From Mycolicibacterium sp. TY81 (GTDB lineage Bacteria; Actinomycetota; Actinomycetes; Mycobacteriales; Mycobacteriaceae): 64,000 nt of DNA. Made by a program: the position numbers and the translations under genes. The DNA lies in assembly GCF_018326285.1 (NCBI RefSeq), contig NZ_AP023362.1, positions 1,550,001-1,614,000 of the forward strand, given 5' to 3'. The number at the start of each line of letters is the position of its first letter. Positions within the stretch are counted from its first letter, which is position 1. The notes beneath the pieces are model-generated. The model was not told the origin of the DNA. It did no database searches and saw only the letters and a program-made list of their open reading frames with translations. Positions 1 to 8,865 of this stretch are shown in pieces.

Positions 1-316
1 AGTCGTCGATCCGTTCGGTGTCCGCGCCGGGACCCATGGCCACCTTCAGGAAGGTGGCCATGTTCTCCACGGAATCGTCAAAACCGCAGGCCTTTTGGAG
101 ATCGGTGCCACCGCCGAGGTAGATGAATCCACCGGCCATGGCGGCGGCGCCGCCCCAGCCGCCGGTGCGTTCGACGACCAGGACATCGGCGCCCGCAGCC
201 GAGGCCGCCACGGCCGCGGCCGCGCCGGCGATGCCGTAGCCGACGACCACGACGTCGGCCTCGTCATCCCACGCGGTGATCGACGATGCCGGGACCGGTT
301 TGAGATCGGCGCTCAT
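1..316 (-). CDS. FAD-dependent oxidoreductase, partial (C-terminus outside window)
   Basis: The N-terminal ~105 residues are visible; the rest lies beyond the left edge. The start is the ATG at 316-314, which overlaps the stop of the upstream dioxygenase gene in an ATGA junction. Residues ~20-50 form an ADP-binding beta-alpha-beta unit (DVVVVGYGIAGAAAA, then VLVVER), followed by a GGAAAMAGG stretch. This matches the fumarate-reductase/3-ketosteroid-dehydrogenase flavoprotein superfamily. The superfamily and FAD binding are seen; a steroid 1-dehydrogenase-like role is inferred from the HsaC-like and HsaA-like neighbours in the same operon. The substrate-binding domain cannot be seen. Confidence 0.8.
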   Translation of the reverse strand, partial: MSADLKPVPASSITAWDDEADVVVVGYGIAGAAAAVAASAAGADVLVVERTGGWGGAAAMAGGFIYLGGGTDLQKACGFDDSVENMATFLKVAMGPGADTERIDD

Positions 317-1221
317 GGCAGCATCGCCCGCGGCGGCACGCCCATCCACTCATGGCCCCAGTAGCTGTCGGCGGTGATTTCCTCTGCGGTGTAGTACCGT
401 TCGTCGACCTTCATGCCCTCGGTGCCGAACTCGATGTCCCAGTCGCCGGGTGAACGCACGTAGAACGACACCATCTTGTCGTTGGTGTGCCGGCCCAGCG
501 TGGAGGAAAGCTGGAAGCCGTCGCGGTTCACGCGGTCGAGCGCCTGCCCGACGGCGTCGAGCGTGTCGACCTCGACCATGAGGTGGATCAGCTTCGGGTC
601 GCGCAGCGTCGCGGCCGGGCAGATCGCGAGGCTGTGGTGCCGCTCGTTGATGCCCAGGAACTGCACGCGCAGGGGGCCGAACTCCGGGGGAGCGGGCACC
701 CGGAAGGCGCCGCGGGGCAGGAAGCCCAGCACCTCGGTGTAGAACGTGAACAGGCCCTTGGCGTCCTGCGCCGGCAGCACCACGTGGCCGAGGCCCAGAC
801 CCTCGGTGACGAAGCGGGCGCCGAACGGCGTGACGACGGGGCTGTGGTCCAGCACCGCGCCGTGGAACACCTCGACATCGTTGCCGGCCGGGTCGACGAA
901 GGCGATGACCTCGTCGACGCGACGGGCGTCGGCCTCGTCCAGCGACAGCTGCTTCCACGGCACACCGGCGCCGTCGAGGGTGGCCTGCACCCGGCGCAGA
1001 GCGGCGCCGTCGCGGACCTCCCAGCCCACGGTGACGATGCGGTCGGCATCGCCCGGCACCACGATGATGCGCGCGGTGCGCTCGTCCATCCGCAGGTACA
1101 GCGCGTCGGGATCGGGACCGCTGCCCTTCGCGAAACCCAGTACTTCGAAGGCGAATTGGCGCCAGCGTTCGATGTCGGCGGTCTGGACCTTCACATAGCC
1201 CAGGCTCTTCAGGTCACTCAC
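313..1221 (-). CDS. Extradiol ring-cleavage dioxygenase, VOC family (HsaC/BphC-like)
   Basis: A 302-aa protein, the usual length of two-domain type I extradiol dioxygenases, which insert O2 next to a catechol and open the ring using Fe(II) or Mn(II). The C-terminal VOC module carries the expected metal triad: His146 (GLGHVV), His213 (IHLMVEV) and Glu264 (DIEFG). It also has the active-site stretches HHSLAI and GRHTND. It ends in the ATGA overlap with the next gene and starts 1 bp after the stop of the upstream monooxygenase gene, so the three form one operon. By context the substrate may be a steroid-derived or other polycyclic catechol, but the sequence does not settle this. Confidence 0.9.
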   Translation of the reverse strand: MSDLKSLGYVKVQTADIERWRQFAFEVLGFAKGSGPDPDALYLRMDERTARIIVVPGDADRIVTVGWEVRDGAALRRVQATLDGAGVPWKQLSLDEADARRVDEVIAFVDPAGNDVEVFHGAVLDHSPVVTPFGARFVTEGLGLGHVVLPAQDAKGLFTFYTEVLGFLPRGAFRVPAPPEFGPLRVQFLGINERHHSLAICPAATLRDPKLIHLMVEVDTLDAVGQALDRVNRDGFQLSSTLGRHTNDKMVSFYVRSPGDWDIEFGTEGMKVDERYYTAEEITADSYWGHEWMGVPPRAMLP

Positions 1222-1222
1222 G

Positions 1223-2404
1223 TCAGATCATGCCTCGCAGCGGGCCCTGCGGATCCACACCCAGGCTGCTGAGTGCCGACGCGTGGTAGGTGGTGCCGGG
1301 GACGTGGATGGCGTGGGCCTGGCCGACGTGTGCGTCACGCCAGTAGCGCTGCAGCGGCTTGTCCATGCGGGTCGCGTTGCCGCCGCAGCGGGCGAAGATC
1401 TCGTCGACCGCGGACACCGCGCGCCACACCGACCGGATCTGGGTGCGCCGGCCGGCGGCGCGGTCCTCGAAGGACACCTCCTTGCCGGCGGCGACCATGT
1501 CGTAGATCCGGTCGACGTTGGCCAGCAGCTCCTGGCGGGCGGCGTTGATGTCGGCGGCGGCCTCGCCGATGGCGTACATGACGTACGGGTCGTCCTTGAT
1601 GGCCACGCCACTGGAGTTGACGCGCTCGCGCTGGTAGTCGAGCGCGGCGGCCAGGGCGCCTTCGGCGATGCCGATGACGGCCGACGAGATGCCCAGCGGG
1701 AACATGGTCGACCACGGCATCAGGTACAGCGGCGAGGTCATGCCGGCCTCGATCTGCGCCCGGCCGTCCATCACCTTGGTGGCGTCCATGGTGCGGTAGG
1801 TGGGGACGAAGGCGTCCTTGACGATGACGTCCTTGGAGCCGGTGCCGCGCAGGCCCACCACGTTCCAGGAGTCCTGGACGATCTCGTAGTCGCTGCGGGG
1901 CAGGATCATGTGCAGCATCTGCGGCGGCATGACGGGCTTGCCCTCGGCGTCACCGAGCATGGCGCCCAGGAAGATCCACTCACAGTGGTCGGTGCCCGAG
2001 CTGAACTGCCAGCGGCCGTTGAAGATGTAGCCACCATCGACGGGGCGGGCCACGCCCTGCGGCGCGTACGGCGAGGCGACCCAGGTGTCGGTGTCCGATC
2101 CCCAAATCTCAGCGGCGACCTTCGGGTCGGCATAAGCGAGTTGGTACGGGTGCACACCGACGACACCGTTGATCCAGCCGGCGGCCGGGTCCAGCGCGGC
2201 AGTCGCCATCACGGTCTCGGCGAACTCGCGCGGGTGCACCTCCAGGCCGTCATATTCCTTGGGCTGCAGCAGCTTGATGTTGCCGGCCGCCTTCATCAGC
2301 TTCACGGTCTCGTCGGGCAGCTGGCCCAACTTCTCTGCCTCCCAGGCTTGTTCGCGAAGCTGGTCGGCGATGTCACCGAGTCTGTCGATAACCCGCTGGG
2401 TCAT
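1223..2404 (-). CDS. Flavin-dependent monooxygenase of acyl-CoA-dehydrogenase fold (HsaA-like)
   Basis: A 393-aa protein of the acyl-CoA dehydrogenase/group D flavin monooxygenase type, which includes HsaA and the oxygenase component of 4-hydroxyphenylacetate 3-hydroxylase. These enzymes use reduced flavin from a separate reductase to hydroxylate a phenol to a catechol. Family-like stretches include AAGWINGVVGVHPYQLA and GTGSKDVIVKDAFVPTYR. It stands directly before the extradiol dioxygenase gene, so hydroxylation followed by ring cleavage is the natural reading. No flavin reductase gene is visible here. An AGGAG-like ribosome site precedes the ATG. HsaA itself acts on 3-HSA; identity of substrate here is inference. 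Confidence 0.85.
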   Translation of the reverse strand: MTQRVIDRLGDIADQLREQAWEAEKLGQLPDETVKLMKAAGNIKLLQPKEYDGLEVHPREFAETVMATAALDPAAGWINGVVGVHPYQLAYADPKVAAEIWGSDTDTWVASPYAPQGVARPVDGGYIFNGRWQFSSGTDHCEWIFLGAMLGDAEGKPVMPPQMLHMILPRSDYEIVQDSWNVVGLRGTGSKDVIVKDAFVPTYRTMDATKVMDGRAQIEAGMTSPLYLMPWSTMFPLGISSAVIGIAEGALAAALDYQRERVNSSGVAIKDDPYVMYAIGEAAADINAARQELLANVDRIYDMVAAGKEVSFEDRAAGRRTQIRSVWRAVSAVDEIFARCGGNATRMDKPLQRYWRDAHVGQAHAIHVPGTTYHASALSSLGVDPQGPLRGMI

Positions 2405-2625
2405 GGTCGTTTTCCTAACTCCTGTGATGGGCTAATCAATGGTTTACCGCACCCGCAGCGCACCGGGAGGCGCTTCCCGGTCAGCGGGCGAAATCCTTCA
2501 CCCGAAGCCGATTCGGGCGCTTCCTGGTCGCCGCGGACCCCGCTGGCCGGGACGCGCTCCGCCGGGTCGTCCGTTCACCGGGACGCCTCGTACTGGGTTG
2601 TGTGGCGGACGGCTAACTTCGCACT
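2405..2625. promoter_or_regulatory. Divergent promoter region between the monooxygenase operon and the BVMO gene
   Basis: This 221-bp gap separates two divergent transcription units. It contains an inverted repeat at 2462-2481 (ACCGGGA, 6-bp gap, TCCCGGT). On the plus strand a TAACTT hexamer at 2614-2619 lies six bases before the ATG at 2626, so the BVMO mRNA could be leaderless. No regulator gene adjoins, and no convincing -35 was found. Confidence 0.45.
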
Positions 2626-4233
2626 ATGAGCAGCGCAGAACAGGTTGACGTCGTAGTAGTCGGTGCCGGGTTCGCCGGTCTTTACGCACTGCACAAGCTG
2701 CGGTCGGAAGGTCATTCGGTCGTGGTGTTCGAGGCGGCCTCGGACGTGGGCGGCACGTGGTTCTACAACCGGTACCCCGGTGCCCGGTGCGACGTGGAGA
2801 GCATCGACTACTGCTACTCGTTCGACAAGGATCTGCAGCAGGAGTGGACCTGGACCGAGAAGTACGCCACCCAGGCCGAAATCCTCACGTACATCAACCA
2901 TGTCGCCGACCGGTTCGATCTGCGCCGCGACATCCGGCTGAACACCCGCGTGGTGTCGGCGACCTTGAACGAAGAGACGCTGCGCTGGACCGTCACCACC
3001 GACACCGGTGAGACGGTGGACGCGCAGTTCTGCGTCATGGCCACCGGCGCGCTGTCCGATCCGCTGCTGCCGGACATCCCGGGCGTCGAGACCTTCGCGG
3101 GCGAGACCTACCACACCGCGAACTGGCCGCACGAGGGCGTCGACTTCACCGGCAAGCGCGTCGGCCTCATCGGCACCGGTTCGTCGGGCATCCAGACCAC
3201 GCCGATCGTGGCCGCTCAAGCTGCCGAACTCGTTGTCTTCCAACGCACTCCGAACTTCTCCGTGCCGGCCGGTAACGAGCCGCTGACGCCCGAACGCGAA
3301 GCCGAGGTCAAGGCCAACTACGACGAGCGTCGCGCGCTGTCGTGGCGCAGCGGCGGCGGTTCGCCGCACATGGCGCACCCCAAGCGCACCATGGAGCTGT
3401 CGGCGGAGGAGCGCCGCGCAGAGTTCGAAAAGCGTTGGCAGCTGGGCGGTGTGCTGTTCAGCAAGACCTTCCTGGACCAGATGGTCGACCCGGTGGCCAA
3501 CGCCGAGACCAAGAAGTTCTACGACGAGAAGGTCCGCGCGGTGATCGACGACCCCGAGGTCGCCGACATGCTGATCCCGAACGACCACCCGATCGGCGCC
3601 AAGCGAATCTGCACCGATACCAACTACTTCCAGACGTTCAACCAGCCGCACGTGAAGCTGGTCAGCGTGAAGAAGACGCCGATCGAGCAGATCGACGCCA
3701 CCGGCATCACGACCACCGAGGCCCGGTTCGACCTGGACGCCATCATCTTCGCCACCGGGTTCGACGCGCTCACCGGCGCGCTGGGGCGTATCGACATCAC
3801 CGGCCGCGGTGGTGAGAAGCTCAAGCAGAACTGGGTCGACGGGCCGCGCACCTACCTGGGCCTGGGGGTCGACGGCTTCCCGAACATGTTCCTGGTGAAC
3901 GGACCCGGCGCGCCGGCCGTGCTGGCCAACATGGTGCTGCACGCCGAAGCGCACGTGAACTGGATCGCCGACGCGATCGAGTATGTCGGCAAGAACGGCT
4001 ATGCGGCCATCGAGGCCACCACGGACGCGGTCGACGAATGGGGCGCCGAACTGGTGCGCCGCGCCGACCAGACGCTGTTCCCGAAGGCGAACTCCTGGTA
4101 CATGGGCGCGAATGTGCCCGGTAAGCCACGGGTTTTCATGTTGTTCATCGGCGGCTTCGCCGCCTACAACGACATCTGCGCCGAGGTTGCGGCCGCGGGG
4201 TACAAGGGATTCGAACTGACCAAGGCCGGCTGA
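2626..4233 (+). CDS. Baeyer-Villiger flavin monooxygenase
   Basis: A 535-aa class B flavoprotein monooxygenase that would convert a ketone to an ester or lactone with FAD, NADPH and O2. It has the first Rossmann motif GAGFAG (13-18), the second GTGSSG (183-188), and between them the Baeyer-Villiger fingerprint FAGETYHTANWP (157-168), which separates BVMOs from N-hydroxylating relatives. Its length matches cyclohexanone/steroid monooxygenases. The stop overlaps the ATG of the following SDR gene (TGATG), so the pair is translationally coupled: an alcohol may be oxidised to a ketone and then oxygenated. The substrate is unknown. Confidence 0.92.
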   Translation: MSSAEQVDVVVVGAGFAGLYALHKLRSEGHSVVVFEAASDVGGTWFYNRYPGARCDVESIDYCYSFDKDLQQEWTWTEKYATQAEILTYINHVADRFDLRRDIRLNTRVVSATLNEETLRWTVTTDTGETVDAQFCVMATGALSDPLLPDIPGVETFAGETYHTANWPHEGVDFTGKRVGLIGTGSSGIQTTPIVAAQAAELVVFQRTPNFSVPAGNEPLTPEREAEVKANYDERRALSWRSGGGSPHMAHPKRTMELSAEERRAEFEKRWQLGGVLFSKTFLDQMVDPVANAETKKFYDEKVRAVIDDPEVADMLIPNDHPIGAKRICTDTNYFQTFNQPHVKLVSVKKTPIEQIDATGITTTEARFDLDAIIFATGFDALTGALGRIDITGRGGEKLKQNWVDGPRTYLGLGVDGFPNMFLVNGPGAPAVLANMVLHAEAHVNWIADAIEYVGKNGYAAIEATTDAVDEWGAELVRRADQTLFPKANSWYMGANVPGKPRVFMLFIGGFAAYNDICAEVAAAGYKGFELTKAG

Positions 4234-5033
4234 TGTCGGGGCTGCTGAACAAGGTCGCCCTCGTCACCGGTGCCGCCCGCGGCACCGGCCGGACCCACTG
4301 CGAGCGGTTCGCCGACGAGGGCGCCGACATCATCGCTCTCGACGTCGCCGGTGCGGCAGCCGATTTGGCCGACCTCGCCGACGCCGTGAAGCAGCGCGGT
4401 CAGCGCTGTTTCACGGCTGTGGCCGACGTGTCGTCGTTCGACGAGGTGCAGGCCGCGGTCGACGAAGGGGCCTGGGAGTTCGGCCGGCTGGATGTCGTGG
4501 TCGCCAACGCCGGCATCCATTCGGCGTCGGCGCCGTCGTGGGAAGTGACCGCCGAGGACTGGCAGCGCGTCATCGGCGTCAACCTGACCGGGGTGTGGCA
4601 CACCGTCAAGGCCGCGATCCCGCATTTCGGCCCGGCCGGCGGATCCGTGGTGATCATCAGTTCCACCAACGGACTTCGCGGCACCGCGAACACCGCGGGG
4701 TACACGTCCACCAAGCATGCGGTGGTGGGTCTGGCCCGCACTCTGGCGAACGAGCTGGGGCCCAAGCGGATTCGGGTCAACACCGTGCACCCTGGCGCGG
4801 TCGGCACCCCGATGGTGCTGAACCCGGAGACCTTCAAGCGCATCCGGCCCGATCTGGAGAACCCGACCGCCGAGGACGTCGCGGAAGTCCTTGCCGCACG
4901 CAACCTCTTGCCGGTGCCGTGGGTGGAGCCCGAGGACATCAGCAACGCGGTGGTGTTCCTGGCGTCCGATGAGGCCCGGTACATCACCGGCACGCAACTG
5001 GTCGTCGACGCCGGGCTGACGCAGAAGGCCTGA
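4233..5033 (+). CDS. SDR oxidoreductase, mycofactocin-coupled type
   Basis: A 266-aa classical short-chain dehydrogenase. The N-terminal cofactor loop reads TGAARGTGRTHC, the form typical of the mycofactocin-dependent SDR subfamily, which holds a non-exchangeable NAD. The catalytic serine lies in IISSTNG and the YxxxK pair in YTSTK; the C-terminus has ARYITGTQLVVDAG. It is coupled to the BVMO gene by a 1-bp overlap and converges on the WS/DGAT gene, whose stop is 9 bp away. Likely role: secondary alcohol to ketone, feeding the BVMO. Mycofactocin dependence is inferred from the subfamily pattern alone. Confidence 0.88.
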   Translation: MSGLLNKVALVTGAARGTGRTHCERFADEGADIIALDVAGAAADLADLADAVKQRGQRCFTAVADVSSFDEVQAAVDEGAWEFGRLDVVVANAGIHSASAPSWEVTAEDWQRVIGVNLTGVWHTVKAAIPHFGPAGGSVVIISSTNGLRGTANTAGYTSTKHAVVGLARTLANELGPKRIRVNTVHPGAVGTPMVLNPETFKRIRPDLENPTAEDVAEVLAARNLLPVPWVEPEDISNAVVFLASDEARYITGTQLVVDAGLTQKA

Positions 5034-5042
5034 CCCGTCGGG

Positions 5043-6440
5043 CTAGCTGCGCTCGACGAGCCCGGCCGCGATCTCGAGCTCCACTAGCGCCGGCTCGATG
5101 GCGTCGGCCATGGCGTCGATGTCGTTGGCCATCTCGGGAGTGGTGACGAAGCCGAAATCGATGCGGTCGCGGTAGCTGAAGCAGGTGACGTTGAGCCCGA
5201 CGTCCATCACCAGGGGACCCATCGGCATCATCTGTTCGAGGACGGCGCCGGCCATGTACAGCGGCACGGGCGGTCCGGGCACGTTGGACACGACGAGGTT
5301 CATCGGCTTGAGGGTGCCGCCGAGCTTGCTCGCCGTGTACGCCCGGGCGGCCAGGGCCACCAGGCCGGGTGGGGTGGTGTCGGTCAAGCCCATGATCTGG
5401 TGTGCGGTAAGCGCTTTCGCCATCTCCTTGGCGCTCTGGGAGCTCGCGTAGATGGCCTTGATGCGTTCGGCGGGGTCGACGATGTCGGAGGCCAGGGACA
5501 CCGACATCGCGCTCACCTGATTGCCGACCTGGTCGCTGGAGCTCTCGGTCCGGGTGGACACCGGAACCTGCGCGATGAGCGACTTGTCGGGCAGCTCGCC
5601 GCGGTCCTCCAGATACGTGCGCATGGCACTCGAGACGAGCGCCAGCACGACGTCGTTCACCTTCACGCCGAACGCTTCCTTGACCGCCTTCACGCGCTCC
5701 AGCGACACGCCGGAATTGCTGACCCGCCGGTGCGGTGAGATCGGGCCGTTGAACCGCGTGTGCGGTGCGTCGAAGTAGCCGGGCGGCTTGTTGGCGACGC
5801 CGAGCGCCGCAACCTGCTGGCGCACCGTCTGCTCGAGGAAACGCACGACGCGATAGGGCGTCTTGATGCCGATGTTGATCAGGCCGCCCAGGGCCTGCAA
5901 TTCGATCCCGGGTGCCTTGACGCCGACCAGTGACCTGCTCGGCTCGGCCGCCGGCGGCCGCGGGGTGGGCGTGATATCGAGCAGAATCTCACCGAGCCCG
6001 GCTCCCGAGACGCCGTCGATGATGGCGTGGTGCATCTTCATCAGCACGGCGACCCGGCCGCCCTCGACGCCCTCGATGAACCAGAGCTCCCACAGCGGCC
6101 GGGACCGGTCCAGCTTGTAGGACATCAGCCGCCCCACCAACTGGTCGAGTTCGCGGCGGCCGCCGGGTGCGGGGACCGCGATGTGGCGGACGTGGAAATC
6201 GAGGTCGAGTTCCTCGTCTTCGACGAACCACGGCCGGTCGAGGCCGAGCGGTGCGCCGGTCACCCGCCACCGCAATTGCGGCATCTCCGGCAACCGCGCC
6301 GCGATGAGCGCCTTCACCGACTCGAAGCTGAAATCCGGTGCGTCGGTGGGGTCGTAGATCGACGAGGCGGCGACATGCATATGCCAGCTGTTGGTCTCCG
6401 CGAACCAGAAGGTGGCGTCGGCACCGGACAAGCGATTCAT
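5043..6440 (-). CDS. Wax ester synthase/diacylglycerol acyltransferase (WS/DGAT)
   Basis: A 465-aa member of the bacterial WS/DGAT (Tgs) family, which transfers acyl groups from acyl-CoA to diacylglycerol or fatty alcohols. The catalytic HHxxxDG motif is present as HHAIIDG (His137, His138, Asp142). The family opening [12 protein letters not shown] marks the ATG at 6440-6438 as the true start; the open frame runs 34 codons further upstream without family similarity. The C-terminal [11 protein letters not shown] stretch is also typical. Mycobacteria carry many paralogs. Its job beside a catabolic cluster may be to store acyl groups as neutral lipid. Confidence 0.92.
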   Translation of the reverse strand: MNRLSGADATFWFAETNSWHMHVAASSIYDPTDAPDFSFESVKALIAARLPEMPQLRWRVTGAPLGLDRPWFVEDEELDLDFHVRHIAVPAPGGRRELDQLVGRLMSYKLDRSRPLWELWFIEGVEGGRVAVLMKMHHAIIDGVSGAGLGEILLDITPTPRPPAAEPSRSLVGVKAPGIELQALGGLINIGIKTPYRVVRFLEQTVRQQVAALGVANKPPGYFDAPHTRFNGPISPHRRVSNSGVSLERVKAVKEAFGVKVNDVVLALVSSAMRTYLEDRGELPDKSLIAQVPVSTRTESSSDQVGNQVSAMSVSLASDIVDPAERIKAIYASSQSAKEMAKALTAHQIMGLTDTTPPGLVALAARAYTASKLGGTLKPMNLVVSNVPGPPVPLYMAGAVLEQMMPMGPLVMDVGLNVTCFSYRDRIDFGFVTTPEMANDIDAMADAIEPALVELEIAAGLVERS

Positions 6441-6709
6441 GGGCCTGATCCTAGGGTGCGTGCTGCGCGCGGCGCGTGAAATCGGCGGATTGGTACGAAT
6501 TTCGGCGTGTGACGGTTGTCTCCGCGCGCCGTGGGTCGGCAATCAAGTTGGGACACAACGAGACCCGCTGGTCCGGCAGTGGCGGTCGATGTTGCATGCC
6601 GGTCAATTGGTAAGCCGGGCAATATATTCCGGTGGCCTCGATGCAGACGAGCGGCCGCGTACCGCACACCATCGAACCGGTGTGCGGACGCGGCCGCCCG
6701 TGAAGACGA
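6441..6709. other. Intergenic stretch without a recognisable gene
   Basis: This 269-bp stretch lies between the hydrolase stop and the WS/DGAT start, both on the minus strand. Short open frames here give protein text with no family resemblance and no good ribosome site. It must hold the WS/DGAT promoter and probably the end of the hydrolase transcript. I saw no clear operator or terminator. Confidence 0.4.
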
Positions 6710-7549
6710 TCAGCGCTGCAGGAAGCCCAGCACCGTGCTCTCGAACGCCTCCTTGGCCTCGATCATCGCCCAGTGTCCGCAGTTCGGGAACACGTGCAGC
6801 TCGGCGTTGGAGATGGTGCGCATCGGGATGAGCGCCATGTCCAACGGGCTGACGCGGTCGTCGCGGCCCCACGTCAACAGCGTCGGCGCCTTCACCTTGT
6901 GCATCTGGGCCCAGGGCTGCGGCGGTGCGTCGGCCGACCGCATGAACTTCATCATCATCTTGAAGGCGGCCTTGCCGTACATCCGGCGCGCCGACTCGAG
7001 CGTCTCGGGATCGGAGGCCAGCTTCAAGCGCTCTTCGATGAGTTCCTCGGTGACGATCTTCTCGTCGTAGACCATCGAGTGGAGCCAGTCGATCAGCCGT
7101 TGCCGGGTCGGGTCCTCGGTGAACTCCTGCAGCAGCCGGATGCCCTCGCTCGGGCCGGGGCTGAAGATGTTGGTGCCGATACCGCCGATGGTGACGAGCT
7201 TGCCGATGCGGTCGGGGTTGTTGATGGCGAAGTTGATGCCGACGCCACCGCCCATCGAGTTGCCGACGATGTCCACCTTCTCGATTCCGAGTGCATCGAG
7301 GAAGGGCACCACCGCGGACTGGGCGTCGATCATCGGGTGGCCACCGAAGTCGTCGCTGACGCCGAAGCCGGGGAACTCGAGGATCAAGCAGCGAAAGTGC
7401 GCCGCGAACGTCGGCAGGATGCCGCGGAAGTTCCGCCAGCCCGTCACGCCCGGGCCGGAACCGTGCAGAAACAGCACTACAGGCCCACTGCCCTCGTCGT
7501 AATAACGCAGCGTTCCGCGCTCGGTCTGGACTTCCTTCAGCTCAGTCAT
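6710..7549 (-). CDS. Alpha/beta-fold C-C bond hydrolase (HsaD/BphD-like)
   Basis: A 279-aa hydrolase of the meta-cleavage-product family, which splits the product of an extradiol dioxygenase. The oxyanion region is HGSGPGVTGW, the nucleophile is Ser98 in GNSMGG, and the catalytic Asp and His lie in the WGRDDRVSPLD and NCGHWAMIE segments. The ATG at 7549 is preferred; a TTG three codons upstream is also open. It fits functionally with the HsaC-like and HsaA-like genes at 313-2404 as the next pathway step, though it is transcribed separately. Exact substrate unknown. Confidence 0.88.
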   Translation of the reverse strand: MTELKEVQTERGTLRYYDEGSGPVVLFLHGSGPGVTGWRNFRGILPTFAAHFRCLILEFPGFGVSDDFGGHPMIDAQSAVVPFLDALGIEKVDIVGNSMGGGVGINFAINNPDRIGKLVTIGGIGTNIFSPGPSEGIRLLQEFTEDPTRQRLIDWLHSMVYDEKIVTEELIEERLKLASDPETLESARRMYGKAAFKMMMKFMRSADAPPQPWAQMHKVKAPTLLTWGRDDRVSPLDMALIPMRTISNAELHVFPNCGHWAMIEAKEAFESTVLGFLQR

Positions 7550-7662
7550 GCGTTCCAAATTACGGTGCGGATGTCACGCGGTCGCCACCACCTCCCGTCC
7601 GGCGGGACGCGCCGCGGCCGGGGGCGCCCGGTTGTGCTGCGGGTGGCCTTTATGGTGTCCAG
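7550..7662. promoter_or_regulatory. Divergent promoter region, probable leaderless start for the CoA-transferase
   Basis: The short gap separates divergent hydrolase and CoA-transferase genes. A TATGGT hexamer at 7651-7656 sits six bases before the ATG at 7663, the spacing expected of a leaderless mRNA, and no Shine-Dalgarno sequence lies before that ATG. A matching -35 was not clear. Confidence 0.4.
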
Positions 7663-8865
7663 ATGACCGTGCCAGAGTCCGCGCGTCCACTGGCGGGCGT
7701 GCGCATCGTCGAAATCTCCAGTTTCGTCGCGGTGCCCCTGGCGGGGATGACGCTGACGCAACTCGGCGCCGAGGTCATCCGGATCGATCCGATCGGCGGC
7801 GCCGCCGACTACCACCGCTGGCCGGTGACCGATGGCGGCGAGAGCATCTACTGGGCGGGCCTCAACAAGGGCAAGCGATCCGTCGCGGTGGACATGCGCT
7901 CACCGGAAGGTCAGGACCTGGTCACCCGGCTCATCGTCGACGCCGGTGTCTTCATCACCAATGTGGCAGGCCGGCAATGGCATTCGTACGAGACCCTCTC
8001 CGCGCTGCGGCCCGACCTGATCCACGCCGAGGTGTCCGGCCGGGCCGACGGCGGCACGGCCGTGGACTACACCGTCAACGCCGGGCTGGGCTTTCCGCTC
8101 GTCACCGGTCCGCCCGAGCTGCATACCCCGGTGAACCACGTGCTGGCAGCCTGGGACGTGTCGTGCGGCCTCTATCTGGCGCTGGCGGTGACGGCGGCGC
8201 TGCGGCACCGCGACAGCAGCGGCCAGGGCCAGCAAGTCAGCATCCCACTGGAGAACGTGGCCCTGGCGACCGCCGGGAATCTCAGCTTCCTGACCGAAGT
8301 GATGGTCAATGGGGTCGGCCGTGAACGCATCGGCAACTCGATCTTCGGACAGTACGGGCAGCAGTTCGTCAGTGCCGACGGCGCCGCGTTCATGATCGTC
8401 GCGCTGACCGGACGCCATTTCCGGGATCTGGTTGAGGTCACCGGCACCACGAAAGCCGTTGCGGCGCTGTCGGAATCGCTCGGCGCCGACTTCACCGACG
8501 AGGGGCATCGTTACCTGCACCGCGACGCGCTCACCGGTCTGTTCACCGTCTGGTTCTGCGGGCACACCGCCGAGCAGATCACGGCGGCGTTGGGTGCGAC
8601 GTCGATCCTGTGGGAGCGCTACCGCGGCTTCAGCGAGGTGGCCGCGAGCCCCAAGGTGACGGACAACCCGCTGTTCACCGAACTCGACCAGCCGCGCATT
8701 GGCCGCCACCTGGCGCCGGGCCTGCCGCTGCGGATCGATGGTGAGTATCCGCCCGCGCGGCCGGCGCCGGCGCTCGGCGACGACACCACCGCCGTGCTGA
8801 CCGAGCGGCTCGGGCTCACCGCCGACGACGTCGCCCGGCTCGAAGCGGCGGGGACCGTGGCATGA
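7663..8865 (+). CDS. CaiB/BaiF family (family III) CoA-transferase
   Basis: A 400-aa CoA-transferase that moves CoA between carboxylic acids, or may racemise or activate a substrate. The opening PLAGVRIVEISSFVAVPLAGM and the following LGAEVIRIDP are family hallmarks, as is GLNKGKRSVAVDM. The stop overlaps the next ATG as ATGA, so it is coupled to the thioesterase gene, which suggests CoA loading and release within one pathway. The catalytic Asp cannot be placed with certainty by eye. Substrate unknown; a degradation product of the ring-cleavage route is a reasonable guess. Confidence 0.9.
   Translation: MTVPESARPLAGVRIVEISSFVAVPLAGMTLTQLGAEVIRIDPIGGAADYHRWPVTDGGESIYWAGLNKGKRSVAVDMRSPEGQDLVTRLIVDAGVFITNVAGRQWHSYETLSALRPDLIHAEVSGRADGGTAVDYTVNAGLGFPLVTGPPELHTPVNHVLAAWDVSCGLYLALAVTAALRHRDSSGQGQQVSIPLENVALATAGNLSFLTEVMVNGVGRERIGNSIFGQYGQQFVSADGAAFMIVALTGRHFRDLVEVTGTTKAVAALSESLGADFTDEGHRYLHRDALTGLFTVWFCGHTAEQITAALGATSILWERYRGFSEVAASPKVTDNPLFTELDQPRIGRHLAPGLPLRIDGEYPPARPAPALGDDTTAVLTERLGLTADDVARLEAAGTVA

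Noticed and set aside
6441..6709. Possible transposase remnant between the hydrolase and WS/DGAT genes
   Set aside because: Short translated pieces gave no transposase motif, and there are no terminal inverted repeats or target duplications.
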